64,000 nt of DNA. It comes from an uncultured Methanomassiliicoccales archaeon. GTDB taxonomy: Archaea; Thermoplasmatota; Thermoplasmata; Methanomassiliicoccales; Methanomethylophilaceae. Both the position numbers and the translations under genes were made by a program. Of this stretch, positions 51,577-60,140 are shown piece by piece. The stretch lies in contig CAKUXX010000003.1 of assembly GCA_934702355.1 (NCBI GenBank), forward strand, positions 1 to 64,000. The letters are read 5' to 3'. The notes under the pieces were generated by a model, which was given only the letters and a program-made list of their open reading frames with translations, searched no databases and was not told the DNA's origin. Every line of letters begins with the position of its first letter. Within the stretch, counting starts at the first letter, position 1.

Positions 51577-52239
51577 ATGAGGAAATACGATCTCGTCTGC
51601 TTCGATATGGATGGCACCCTGACCAAGGTGCGCAGTTCATGGTGCTGGGTGCACCAATGCTACGAGGTCGACAACGAACCTTCTTACCAGGCGTTCGTCA
51701 ACGGCGAGATCGACGAACCCGAGTTCATGAGAAGAGACATCGCCCTGTGGACCGCGAAGAAGCCGGACACACGCCTCAGCGATATCGCGAGGACGTTCCG
51801 CGACATGCCCCTCATCGGCGGGATACAGGAGACCATCGCATGCCTCAGCGACTGCGGCATCAGGAGCGTAATCATCAGCGGAGGGATCAACCTCGCAGCG
51901 GATATGCTCACCAAGGAGTTCGGTTTCGATGATTACATCGCAGACGAGCTCTGCGCATACGACGACGGCCGCCTCACAGGGGAAGGGAAGATGAACGTGG
52001 ACCTCAGGGACAAGGGGGTCAATGTGAGACAGTTCATCGAGAAATACGGGACCACGGCGGAACGCACCGTCTCAATAGGCAACTCGTTCACAGACATCCC
52101 CATGTTCAAGAGCTCGGGGATGTCCATTGCGTTCAACCCCACAGACCCGTACACATCCGAGGCCGCGGACCACACGGTCGTGTCGGATAACATATCGGAT
52201 GTATTGGACTTCATCCTCGATGACGGGAACCAATCCTGA
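51577..52239 (+). CDS. HAD phosphatase, phosphoserine phosphatase-like
   Basis: A 220-residue HAD hydrolase. Motif I CFDMDGTLTKV with the nucleophile and acid aspartates, motif II IISGGINLAADML, and motif IV SIGNSFTDIPMF with metal-binding aspartate are in SerB order, and a helical cap lies after motif I. Phosphoserine phosphatase, completing serine synthesis with serA and the class V aminotransferase of this window, is the most likely role; a different phosphatase is possible. TTATCTA about 27 bp upstream suggests a leaderless start at 51577; ATG 51565 is an alternative. Confidence 0.8.
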   Translation: MRKYDLVCFDMDGTLTKVRSSWCWVHQCYEVDNEPSYQAFVNGEIDEPEFMRRDIALWTAKKPDTRLSDIARTFRDMPLIGGIQETIACLSDCGIRSVIISGGINLAADMLTKEFGFDDYIADELCAYDDGRLTGEGKMNVDLRDKGVNVRQFIEKYGTTAERTVSIGNSFTDIPMFKSSGMSIAFNPTDPYTSEAADHTVVSDNISDVLDFILDDGNQS

Positions 52240-52263
52240 AGAAGTCGGTTCGATTCTGCATAT

Positions 52264-52303
52264 GATACAATTGAGATAATAATTATATCATATTGATACA
52301 ATC
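52264..52303. repeat. operator-like repeats upstream of AlbA_2 gene
   Basis: GATACAATTGAGATAAT (52264-52280) and GATACAATC (52295-52303) flank the TATA-like AATTATATCATATT, which lies about 25 bp before the ATG at 52311. The same 17-bp motif reappears right after the gene. Confidence 0.8.
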
Positions 52304-52310
52304 TATCATT

Positions 52311-53735
52311 ATGGAAAAGGTGAGGGTTTCCAACGGATTCTGCCTGAACAGAGAAGGTGTTCATTTCGAGGCGAAGGAAGCACGTGCGGACATCCCCCGT
52401 GATGCCTGGGATACATATTCCGCCTTCGCCAACACGGACGGAGGGACGATCGTCTTCGGCCTGAAAGAGGATGAGAACGGCCTGAAGGTAGTGGGAGTCT
52501 CGGATGCCGAAGGGAAGATCAGGAACATCTGGAACCTTCTGAACAACAGGGAATTTGTCAGTACCAATCTGCTGTCGAACGATGACCTCAGGATAATGGA
52601 TTGCGACGGCGCAAAACTCATCATCATGGATGTCCCCCGCGCCGAACGCAGGGAGAGACCCGTGTACACCCACAACAATCCACGCAATGCATTCCGCAGG
52701 AATGGAGAGGGCGACTACAAATGCAGCCTCGAAGAGATCACCGCGATGATGGTCGATTCCTCCGGGACGGCCACCGACCTGTCCGTTGTAAGGACATCCC
52801 TGATCGATGACCTGTCGAAGAAATCGATCGCCGCATTCCGCAACAGCTACCGTGTTCTGAGACCGGACAGCGATTGGAACGAGATGAGCGATGAATCATT
52901 CCTCCGCATCCTCGGTGCCGCCGCATATGACGGGGACACGCTCAGGCCCACTTATGCAGGACTTCTGATGTTCGGAGTCGCATACACGATATCATTCGAG
53001 ACCAACGGCTTCTGTCTTGACTACAGGGAATACGATGATGACCCGATCGATTGGGTCGACCGCCTGATGTCCGATGACGGCGGATGGTCCGGGAACCTGT
53101 TCGACTTCTACACCGAATGCTGCAGGCGTATCCGCAGAACTCTGAAACACGGAATGGTCCTGGACGACTCCGTGAGGAGGATCGATGACAGCAGCATGGA
53201 CAAAGTGGTCAGAGAGGCGTTGCTGAATGCGATCGCCAATGCGGACTACCGCTCGCCAGGAGGGGTCGTCGTCGAAAGAAGACCGAACTCCATAATCATA
53301 CACAATCCGGGAACGTTCAGGATCCCGTTGGAGAAAGCGGAGGCAGGCGGCACGAGCGATCCGCGCAATCCCACGATAATGAAGATGTTCAACCTGATCG
53401 GATTCGGGGAACGTGCCGGCTCCGGGATCCCCCGCATGATGTCGCTTTGCGTCAAGAACGGGATACCCCAACCGCATTTCAGGGAACAGCACCGCCCCGA
53501 TCGGGTGACAGTGACCATCGCCGTCGACGAACGCGAGGGGTCCGCGCCCACGGAGTCGAGGATCCTGGAGATGGTCGGAAGGAACCCCAGGATATCGATA
53601 ACCGCCATGTCCGACGAACTCGGCATCGACAGGAATTCCGCATCCCGTGCGATACAGAGGCTGAAATCCGAGGGAATCATCGAACGTATCGGCGGGACAA
53701 GAGGTTATTGGAACATCACATCCGACGAATTGTGA
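52311..53735 (+). CDS. AlbA_2/Schlafen-type ATP-binding protein with winged helix
   Basis: A 474-residue protein of the 'ATP-dependent DNA helicase RecG-like' annotation group, not a helicase. The AlbA_2 (Schlafen) domain has EAKEARAD and TYSAFANTDGGTIVFGLKED (about 20-60). A GHKL-like HATPase_c_4 part follows with KVVREALLNAIANADY, the asparagine box, and GERAGSGIPRM. The C-terminus is a winged helix (ITAMSDELGIDRNSASRAIQRLKSEGII). Such proteins are abundant in archaea and their role is unsettled; Schlafen-type domains can cleave RNA. The flanking repeated motif and winged helix suggest self-regulation. The ATG start is leaderless-like; a TTG at 52293 is unlikely. Confidence 0.88.
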   Translation: MEKVRVSNGFCLNREGVHFEAKEARADIPRDAWDTYSAFANTDGGTIVFGLKEDENGLKVVGVSDAEGKIRNIWNLLNNREFVSTNLLSNDDLRIMDCDGAKLIIMDVPRAERRERPVYTHNNPRNAFRRNGEGDYKCSLEEITAMMVDSSGTATDLSVVRTSLIDDLSKKSIAAFRNSYRVLRPDSDWNEMSDESFLRILGAAAYDGDTLRPTYAGLLMFGVAYTISFETNGFCLDYREYDDDPIDWVDRLMSDDGGWSGNLFDFYTECCRRIRRTLKHGMVLDDSVRRIDDSSMDKVVREALLNAIANADYRSPGGVVVERRPNSIIIHNPGTFRIPLEKAEAGGTSDPRNPTIMKMFNLIGFGERAGSGIPRMMSLCVKNGIPQPHFREQHRPDRVTVTIAVDEREGSAPTESRILEMVGRNPRISITAMSDELGIDRNSASRAIQRLKSEGIIERIGGTRGYWNITSDEL

Positions 53736-53766
53736 TTGTATCAGAACGTGATACAATCGAGATAAT
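53734..53766. repeat. 10-bp palindrome and motif copy downstream of AlbA_2 gene
   Basis: GATTGTATCA (53734-53743) is perfectly inverted as TGATACAATC (53749-53758), and GATACAATCGAGATAAT (53750-53766) repeats, with one change, the motif upstream of the gene (52264-52280). The palindrome overlaps the stop codon. Confidence 0.85.
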
Positions 53767-53792
53767 CAAGAAACAATGAAGGATGCGATGAT

Positions 53793-53817
53793 GGGCCGGG
53801 CATTCGGAACCCGGCCC
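53793..53817. terminator. hairpin between convergent genes
   Basis: GGGCCGGG and CCCGGCCC form a perfect 8-bp stem around a 9-nt loop, between the AlbA_2 gene and the HVO_0476-like gene. Confidence 0.65.
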
Positions 53818-53825
53818 TCGGACGA

Positions 53826-54518
53826 TCATTCGTCCATGTACTCATCGTCATCATCGTCGTCGATGATGTAGTCCGCTTCGTCGAACTCCTCATCATCGTC
53901 GAACGCGAGGACATCGTACCTCTTCTTGCGGATCTTGCCGTAGATCCTGGTGATGTCCCTGGCCTCGGCGGAACCGCGCCTCACGAGACTGTGCTTGGTC
54001 TTGATGGCGTGGATGAGACAGTCGAAATCCTCGAACTGAAGCTGTGTTCCGACGACGAACTCATCGTCGGGCTCGGCCTCGATCCTCAGAGGATAGGTCT
54101 TCTGGTTGTCGTTCACGGACACTTTGACGCTCAGGATGTCGAACCTCTTCACCCAGAGCTTCTTGACACGTGTGGCAAGTGCCTTCTTGACCTTCTTCCC
54201 GTCCTCCACATCGATGTGCGTCACGCAGACGTGCATGCCGTTGTCGAGCTCGAACTCGTCATCGATCTCGATGATGTCGTTGCTCTCGATCGTGGTGGAT
54301 GTGGTCTCGGAGACATCTCCGTCGCTGTAGATGACGGGGACCGTGATCAGCTCCGGGATCTTGATGGTCTCGCTTGTGACCTTGCCGCAGGAGTTGCATC
54401 TGAACGTCCCCTCCAGAGTGGCCTTACCCATCCTCCCTTTCAGTATCTGATGATCCGTCTCCTCCCCGCAGTCGGGGCACTCATAGACAATGGTGTCGGG
54501 CATTTCCCTCTGAATCAT
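53826..54518 (-). CDS. HVO_0476-type zinc finger protein
   Basis: A 230-residue protein. The N-terminal zinc ribbon is VYECPDCGEETDH and FRCNSCGKVT. A beta-rich middle follows (about 50-170), and the C-terminus is strongly acidic with a run of aspartates. It matches what I know as the HVO_0476 family of euryarchaeal zinc proteins, conserved and unassigned. The start at 54518 follows GAAGGTGA by a few bases; a second ATG at 54503 follows GAGGG and is also possible. It lies alone, convergent with the AlbA_2 gene. A ribosome or transcription role is guessed from the ribbon and acidic tail. Confidence 0.82.
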   Translation of the reverse strand: MIQREMPDTIVYECPDCGEETDHQILKGRMGKATLEGTFRCNSCGKVTSETIKIPELITVPVIYSDGDVSETTSTTIESNDIIEIDDEFELDNGMHVCVTHIDVEDGKKVKKALATRVKKLWVKRFDILSVKVSVNDNQKTYPLRIEAEPDDEFVVGTQLQFEDFDCLIHAIKTKHSLVRRGSAEARDITRIYGKIRKKRYDVLAFDDDEEFDEADYIIDDDDDDEYMDE

Positions 54519-54622
54519 GTTTTCACCTTCGCAGACCGCATGCACGGCCTGATGAACTCTCGTAACCTGCCACGTGTTTAAACGTTTCTCCTGCGGGACC
54601 GGCACGTGTCGATGGACCCTGC

Positions 54623-55195
54623 TCAGACCATGAACGGGAACCCGTGGCCGGGGACTATGACGTCAGCGAACTTCCTGATGCGGTCCATGCTCTCCTTGGC
54701 AAGGCGCGCATCGGTGTTCAATGCCGGAGGCACATTCTTCCTGAAATTGTCCTCCAGGGGTATGGTATCGCCTGCGATCACGTATCTGCGGTCGGCATCT
54801 ACGAACACGCTGCATTCCTCGGTGCAGTGTCCGGGCGTGTGGACCATCCTCACTCCGGGGCATATCTCGAGCTCCTCATCCTCGATCACAGTGGCGCGGG
54901 GGATGTCCATCTTGCCCCCTTTGTGCACCAGCACCTTGGCCTTCTTGTACAGGTCCAGGTTCTCGACGTGGTCGCTGTGCGCATGCGTGAGAATGACCGT
55001 GTCCACATCGTGGGGGAACACCCCGATCTGCTTGAACGATGTCTTGACGGCGGGTCTCATGTAATTCGTGCTCGGATCCACGACGATCAGACGTCCGGGC
55101 GCGCGTATCAGGACGGATGTGGAGTCCGCTCTGAGTATGTTGCCGTCGTCGTCGCGGACAAGGTCTCCGACGCAGAGGATATCGAGTTGGATCAT
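54623..55195 (-). CDS. metallo-beta-lactamase fold hydrolase
   Basis: A 190-residue MBL-fold protein. Metal ligands: THAHSDHVEN (about 71-80), HTPGHCTEE near 118, GDTI near 142, and GHGF at the end. The small size and the order of motifs resemble glyoxalase II-like or sulfur dioxygenase-like hydrolases, but the substrate is not evident. The start at 55195 follows GGGGAGC and gives the usual beta-strand start; the frame extends to 55450 only across the divergent MATE promoter. Divergent from the MATE exporter gene, 82 bp apart. Confidence 0.86.
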   Translation of the reverse strand: MIQLDILCVGDLVRDDDGNILRADSTSVLIRAPGRLIVVDPSTNYMRPAVKTSFKQIGVFPHDVDTVILTHAHSDHVENLDLYKKAKVLVHKGGKMDIPRATVIEDEELEICPGVRMVHTPGHCTEECSVFVDADRRYVIAGDTIPLEDNFRKNVPPALNTDARLAKESMDRIRKFADVIVPGHGFPFMV

Positions 55196-55277
55196 GCTCC
55201 CCTGTAGCATATGGGGGTTATTCCGCTTTTCCCCGACACGACGACGGTGATATATCCTGAGGTGTGCATCCAGATAC

Positions 55278-56642
55278 ATGCACAGGGAGGAGACGGATGA
55301 CCTCGAGCGCATGCTCGGAGACCCGAAGAAGGCGATACGTTCCATGCTCCTCCCGCTGATGATATCGTATCTGGTGGTGCAGATCAACCTCTTCGCGGAT
55401 ACATCATGGTGCTCCGGCCTCGGATCGGACGCCACATCGGCAGTGTCCACGATCTCCCCGTTCTACTGGATAGTCGCAGGATTGGGAACTGGTCTGGGGA
55501 TAGGTGCTGCGACGGCCATTGCAAGATGCCTGGGCAGACATGACCACAGGAGCGCCAACAGACTCGCGTCCCAGACCATCACCCTGTCGCTGATTATAGG
55601 CGTCGTCACCACCCCTCTGCTCTTCCTTGCCGTAGGCCCGGCGATAGGCATGATGGGCGCACAGGACATAGACGGGCTCTGCAGGACCTACATCTATCCG
55701 CAGGTACTCGCAGGGACGCTCGTCATCCTGGACGGGACTGTGTCCGGGATCATCCGTGCCGAGGGCGCAGCCACGAGGTCCATGGTCGTACTGATCGTCG
55801 GCGCGATCGTGAACATCGTGCTCGATCCCGTTCTCATCTACACGTTGGACATGGGACTTGCCGGAGCGGGATGGGCGACGGTCATCGCATCGGCGGCATC
55901 CGCAGGATTGGGACTCTTCTGGTATCACCGCGGGAAACTGTTCCTCACACTCAGCAGAGCGGATATGAGGCCTGTATGGAGCGACATGCGCGACATCCTG
56001 TTCGTGGGGATCCCGCGTGCCACCGAGAGCATGCTCATAAGCGTCATGTCCATGGTTCAGAGGATATTCGTCATAGCATGCGGCGGGACCGCAGCCGCCA
56101 TGTTCTACAACATACCGTGGAGGTTCGTCTCGCTGGCGGAGGTCGTATCCCAGGCCGTCGGTTCAGCCCTCATCCCGGTCTGCTCCGCAGCACTCGGATG
56201 CAGGGACATGAAGAAGGCATCCGTCGGATACAGATACTCCATAGCTGTCAGCATGATCTTCATGACCGCCATCGCGGCATTGCTGTTCATCTTCGCGGAT
56301 TGGGTCATCATCCCGTTCACATACTCGTCGTCCATGGCCGCACTGCGCCCCGAGTTCGCCCATGTGCTCAGGATCTACGCCCTGCTGATCCCGTTCATAG
56401 GGATGATCGATATCGGATCGTCCATCCTGCAGTCGCTGCGCATGGCCCAGATCTCCATGGTATCGTCCTTCGCCAGGAACCTCCTGATAGTGATCCTGCT
56501 GTTCTTCGCCAGCTCCGTGTCCCTCGATGCCATCTATTGGAGCCTGTTCGTGTCCGAGGTCATAGGGGGCATCCTGATGCTCTGGCTGGCCAAGGCGGGC
56601 CTCAAGCACTACCGTGCAGGGAAGGAAAGCACGGACCGATGA
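55278..56642 (+). CDS. MATE family efflux transporter
   Basis: A 454-residue MATE exporter with twelve hydrophobic segments. The N-lobe begins KAIRSMLLPLMISYLVVQI and includes the loops GLGSDATSAVSTISPFYW and GTGLGIGAATAIAR; the C-lobe repeats the pattern from about residue 230 (VGIPRATESMLISVMSM). Na+ or H+ driven export of cations or drugs is the family role. The start is at 55278 or at codon 12 (55311). It is divergent from the MBL-fold hydrolase and followed by a HemK2-like gene 45 nt later. Confidence 0.93.
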   Translation: MHREETDDLERMLGDPKKAIRSMLLPLMISYLVVQINLFADTSWCSGLGSDATSAVSTISPFYWIVAGLGTGLGIGAATAIARCLGRHDHRSANRLASQTITLSLIIGVVTTPLLFLAVGPAIGMMGAQDIDGLCRTYIYPQVLAGTLVILDGTVSGIIRAEGAATRSMVVLIVGAIVNIVLDPVLIYTLDMGLAGAGWATVIASAASAGLGLFWYHRGKLFLTLSRADMRPVWSDMRDILFVGIPRATESMLISVMSMVQRIFVIACGGTAAAMFYNIPWRFVSLAEVVSQAVGSALIPVCSAALGCRDMKKASVGYRYSIAVSMIFMTAIAALLFIFADWVIIPFTYSSSMAALRPEFAHVLRIYALLIPFIGMIDIGSSILQSLRMAQISMVSSFARNLLIVILLFFASSVSLDAIYWSLFVSEVIGGILMLWLAKAGLKHYRAGKESTDR

Positions 56643-56687
56643 TTCCGTTAACATCATCAAACCGGACGGGGATTGGGGGACGATACA

Positions 56688-57257
56688 ATGCAGTACGACC
56701 CCGACATCCGTATCGGCTCCGACCCCGACGTCTATCCGCCTTCCGACGACAGCATACTGCTTATAGAATCGCTGGAGGTCCGCCTCGGCGAGAAGGTCCT
56801 GGAGGTCGGATGCGGTTCAGGGGTTGTCTCCGTCCACTGCGCGAAGAACGGATGCTCCGTGACCGCGGGAGACATCAATCCCAAGGCCGTGGATCTTGCC
56901 AGAAGGAACGCAGCGGATAACGATGCAGACGTCCTTGTGGTCGAGACGGACGTCTATTCCGGGATCACAGGGAGGTTCGACACCATCATCTTCAACCTGC
57001 CGTACCTCCCGGTGGACGAGGAGGGACTGCTGGCCAAAGCATGGTCGGGAGGTCCTGACGGACTCGGCCCGCTGCCCAGGCTTCTGGAGGGCGCCTCGGA
57101 GCATCTTCTCCCGGACGGAAGGCTCGTGATAGTCGTATCATCCTTGACGGAACCCAGAGCACTGGAGGATGCTTTGGAAGGGTATGATGTCAGAAGCATA
57201 GGAGAGGAGAGGTTCTTCTTCGAGAAGTTGTCCGTATTGGAGATAAGAGGGTTCTGA
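56688..57257 (+). CDS. HemK2/Mtq2-like methyltransferase
   Basis: A 189-residue SAM-dependent methyltransferase. VYPPSDDSILLIESL near the start, the SAM motif VLEVGCGSGVVSVHCAK, DINPKAVDLARRNA and the catalytic FNLPYLPV (NPPY-type, here NLPY) all match the HemK2 family, which methylates the glutamine of the GGQ motif in aRF1. It is a normal-length archaeal form. The ATG at 56688 is used; a TTG at 56673 precedes it. It follows the MATE gene by 45 nt and is closed by a hairpin. Confidence 0.88.
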   Translation: MQYDPDIRIGSDPDVYPPSDDSILLIESLEVRLGEKVLEVGCGSGVVSVHCAKNGCSVTAGDINPKAVDLARRNAADNDADVLVVETDVYSGITGRFDTIIFNLPYLPVDEEGLLAKAWSGGPDGLGPLPRLLEGASEHLLPDGRLVIVVSSLTEPRALEDALEGYDVRSIGEERFFFEKLSVLEIRGF

Positions 57258-57285
57258 CCACATACGCAGGTCATTACTGTGGGGA

Positions 57286-57303
57286 GCGGGACCGGGGTCC
57301 CGC
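57286..57303. terminator. hairpin between convergent genes
   Basis: GCGGGAC and GTCCCGC form a 7-bp stem with a CGGG loop between the HemK2-like and flavoprotein genes. Confidence 0.6.
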
Positions 57304-57325
57304 CTTCCCCGAAATGGTCACAGCC

Positions 57326-57949
57326 TCACTGAGGCGTGATGAAGTTTGTCGAGATCTTGGGCTCCCTGACGGGGAACTCGATTCCGGACTGCTTTCCGGC
57401 CTCGATGCACTTCAGAAGCCATGCCATGTTCCTTCCGAGGGTGCGCATTGTCTGCAGTCCCTCCTCGTCCCTGAGGACCTCCTCGGGCTTGTTGCCGTGG
57501 ACCTGGTTCCAGTACTGAGAGGATACGACGGGCATTCCGACGATCGTGAAGTACTTGTTCAGACGGTCGAAGGCCGCAGATGCTCCGCCGCGCCTGCAGG
57601 AAACGACGGATGCGCCCAGCTTTCCGCCGAGGTTCTTTCCGTATGTGTAGAACAGCCTGTCCGCGAATGCGCATATCTGTCCGGAGGGGCCTGCGTAATA
57701 CACGGGGGATCCGAGGACGATGGCATCGAACTCTCCGAAACGGAGGCCGATCTTGTTCACGATGTCGTCTGTGACGCACTTTCCGTTCTTTCCGCAGTAT
57801 CCGCATGCCTTGCATCCGGGAACATCGTTGCCGACATGGAATATCTCTGATTCCACGCCCTCTGCGGCAAGCGTGTCTGCCAGCTCCTTCAATGCAGTGT
57901 ATGTGCACCCGTGCTCACGGGGGCTTCCGTTGATGAGTAATGCCTTCAT
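57326..57949 (-). CDS. NAD(P)H-dependent FMN reductase-like flavoprotein
   Basis: A 207-residue flavodoxin-fold protein. The FMN phosphate loop is LLINGSPREHGCTYT (about 4-18), a cysteine cluster CKACGYCGKNGKC lies at about 46-58, and LGSPVYYAGPSGQI is the flavin-binding strand near 79. The cysteine cluster resembles the iron-sulfur flavoprotein group of methanogens, though spacing differs and the cluster may not form. Such proteins reduce oxygen species or organic acceptors. The start at 57949 gives the canonical N-terminus. Upstream DNA holds the 23-bp repeat array. Confidence 0.87.
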   Translation of the reverse strand: MKALLINGSPREHGCTYTALKELADTLAAEGVESEIFHVGNDVPGCKACGYCGKNGKCVTDDIVNKIGLRFGEFDAIVLGSPVYYAGPSGQICAFADRLFYTYGKNLGGKLGASVVSCRRGGASAAFDRLNKYFTIVGMPVVSSQYWNQVHGNKPEEVLRDEEGLQTMRTLGRNMAWLLKCIEAGKQSGIEFPVREPKISTNFITPQ

Positions 57950-58119
57950 AGTATCACTTCGCCGGGCAATCACAGCCCAACCATGCTCGTTGCTATCGAT
58001 GCGCCCTATTAAAATTGAGCGAGAAAACACATCATCTGACTGGTGAAAACAGGCTCGTAAAATAGGGAAAAAACCTCAAATGAATCCTTTATAAATCATA
58101 TTTAAACAGTATTTAAAGT

Positions 58120-58230
58120 GATGTGGGAATTGTAGGATTTTTGATGTGGGAATTGTAGGATTTTTGATGTGGGAATTGTAGGATTTTTGATGTGGGAATT
58201 GTAGGATTTTTGATGTGGGAATTGTAGGAT
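58120..58230. repeat. 23-bp tandem repeat, five copies
   Basis: Copies begin at 58120, 58143, 58166, 58189 and 58212; the first four are identical 23-bp units beginning GATGTGGGAATTGTAGG and ending in five T, the last is 19 bp. No spacers, so not a CRISPR. A TATA-like GATTTATAAAGG lies about 20 bp to the left on the minus strand, the same layout as beside ATPase genes, yet no such gene follows. Confidence 0.93.
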
Positions 58231-58235
58231 TGTAA

Positions 58236-58263
58236 GGCGCCCCGCGAACGATGGCGGGACGCC
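58236..58263 (-). terminator. hairpin after gatE
   Basis: GGCGTCCCGC and GCGGGGCGCC (minus strand) pair with one mismatch, 8 nt after the gatE stop. Confidence 0.6.
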
Positions 58264-58271
58264 GTTTGCAC

Positions 58272-60140
58272 TCATCCGATGAGTTTCTTGATGGCTGCGG
58301 ACAGCAGTTCGTTCGCCTGCTTTCCGTCGATCTTCCCGCGAAGCGCACCCATGACGGGACCCATCAGCGGACCGATCGCGCCCATTCCCTTCGATCTGAC
58401 GAAGTCGGCACGCTCGTTGACGATGCCTTCGATGATGGCCGCGGCCTCGCCTGCATCCACTGCCTCGAGACCGAGCTTCTTTATCGCATCCTCGGCGGAG
58501 GTTCCGACGGCCATCTCCCTCAGAAGTGCGGGGAGGGCCTCCTTGGCGAACCTTCCGTCCCTGAGCATGTCGAACACACCGAGGATCACGTCATCGGTGA
58601 ACACGTGGACATCGATGCCGTCGTGCTCCAGCTCGCCGTAGGTGTTAAGGAACATCGTGGCAGCAACTGAGGCCATTGCGGGATCCTTGGCGATCCTCTC
58701 GAACAGCTCGTCGTTGCTCTGCCTGACGATCTGCCTGGCCTGCTGGGCGTTGATGCCGTACTGCCCCATGAGACGCTTCTCGATCTGCTCCGGGAACTCG
58801 GGCATGTTCTCTCTGATCTCCCTGAGCCTCTCCTCCGTGATCTCTGTCGGAGGGACATCGGTCTCGGGATACATCCTGGCCGCTCCGGGGAGGGGCCTGG
58901 AGTACTTCGTGGTACCGTCCGGGAGCGGGTCGCGTGTCTCTTCGGGGACGCCTTCGAGGGCCTCGTTGGCCCTTATGACCGCGACTTCGAGCGCATCCAT
59001 GGCCTTCTTCTCCTTGGCTGCGCAGATGACGAATGCGTCGAACTCCCCGGTCATGCCGAGGAATCCCTTGAGCGCATCCACGGTGGACTGCTCGATGCCG
59101 TAGTTCGGAAGCTCATCCGAATGGAATATCCCCTTGACACCGCGGGTCCTTGCCCTCTGGGCCATCTCGGAACCGAGCCTGAGCGTCTTGTTGTCTCCGT
59201 TCATGACCCCTGCGAATCCGGGGAGACGGACTGCGATGACCTTTCCCTTGTCGTCCAATGCGCCTCTGATGACCTTGGACTGACAGTCTGCGAAGACCTC
59301 GGTGACATCCACGGGCTCGAAAGGCACTGCCTTGGTGCCCCTGTCGTTGAGGATTCCTTTGATCCTGATGAGCATCTTCTGCCTGTTGACCTCGTTCCTG
59401 ACGTAGTCCGGGATCAGCTTGAGGTCCCCGACACCCTTCAGCTCTATGCGTGCGCCTCCGGGGATGGAGATGTTGAGATCCTGACGGATGGTTCCGATAC
59501 CCCTCTTCACCCTGCGTGTGGCCCTCAGAAGGGTTCCGAGCCTGTATGCGACCTCCATGACCTCCTCGGGCGTCCTCATATCGGGGCCGGTGGCGACCTC
59601 GATGAGCGGGATCCCCAGACGGTCGAGCCTGTAGAGGATCTCGTCGCCTTTCGTCTCGACCTTCCTCGCCGCATCCTCTTCCAGGCACACGGAGAGGATC
59701 GAGATCTTCCTGTCGCCGACCTCGACGTATCCGTCGGTGGCGATGAGTGCGGTCCTCTGGAATCCGGATGTGTTGGAACCGTCCACGACGATCTTCCTCA
59801 TGAAGTGGATCTCGTCGATGACGTTGGCATGCAACATCTCGGAGAATGTCAGGGTGATGGCCATTGCATCGGCGTTGACGTCGTGCGGAGGCTCCTCGTC
59901 GAGCTCCACAAGACAGCTGGTGCCCTTGCAGCACTGGTATCTGTACCCCATGTGCCTCTGGAACTGAGCCAGTGCGGCGCGGTCGATCTCGCCCATCTCG
60001 GATGTGGTGGGCCTGAGCCTCCTGTAGACGGCGCCTTCTCCGTCGTCGCACAGGTGGCTGTCGCAGTTGCAGAACAGTTTCTTGGTATCGAGCTGCTGGT
60101 GGATCTCGATACCGCACATCATCTCGTAATCTTCACTCAT
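58272..60140 (-). CDS. gatE: Glu-tRNA(Gln) amidotransferase subunit E
   Basis: GatE with GatD converts misacylated Glu-tRNA(Gln) into Gln-tRNA(Gln), the archaeal route. The 622-residue protein opens MCGIEIHQQLDTKKLFCNC, shows LVELDEEPPHDVN, VDGSNTSGFQRTALIA, the AspRS-like insert (GVKGIFHSDELPNYG, about 330-345), PETDVPP, and the YqeY-like tail (about 470-620). All expected parts are present. It overlaps gatD by 8 bp at its start, so both subunits are made together. The organism therefore probably lacks glutaminyl-tRNA synthetase. Confidence 0.96.
   Translation of the reverse strand: MSEDYEMMCGIEIHQQLDTKKLFCNCDSHLCDDGEGAVYRRLRPTTSEMGEIDRAALAQFQRHMGYRYQCCKGTSCLVELDEEPPHDVNADAMAITLTFSEMLHANVIDEIHFMRKIVVDGSNTSGFQRTALIATDGYVEVGDRKISILSVCLEEDAARKVETKGDEILYRLDRLGIPLIEVATGPDMRTPEEVMEVAYRLGTLLRATRRVKRGIGTIRQDLNISIPGGARIELKGVGDLKLIPDYVRNEVNRQKMLIRIKGILNDRGTKAVPFEPVDVTEVFADCQSKVIRGALDDKGKVIAVRLPGFAGVMNGDNKTLRLGSEMAQRARTRGVKGIFHSDELPNYGIEQSTVDALKGFLGMTGEFDAFVICAAKEKKAMDALEVAVIRANEALEGVPEETRDPLPDGTTKYSRPLPGAARMYPETDVPPTEITEERLREIRENMPEFPEQIEKRLMGQYGINAQQARQIVRQSNDELFERIAKDPAMASVAATMFLNTYGELEHDGIDVHVFTDDVILGVFDMLRDGRFAKEALPALLREMAVGTSAEDAIKKLGLEAVDAGEAAAIIEGIVNERADFVRSKGMGAIGPLMGPVMGALRGKIDGKQANELLSAAIKKLIG

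Larger units (their letters stand above)
57950..58271. other. intergenic region with orphan repeat array
   Basis: 322 bp between the flavoprotein gene and the gatE stop. From right to left it holds the gatE hairpin (58236-58263), five copies of a 23-bp repeat (58120-58230), AT-rich elements GATTTATAAAGG and TTTAAATAC (58088-58117), and about 140 bp with no frame resembling protein. No ATPase-type gene adjoins the array on either side. Confidence 0.6.

Noticed and set aside
58120..58230. Possible CRISPR array
   Set aside because: The 23-bp units are contiguous and identical without spacers; no cas genes.
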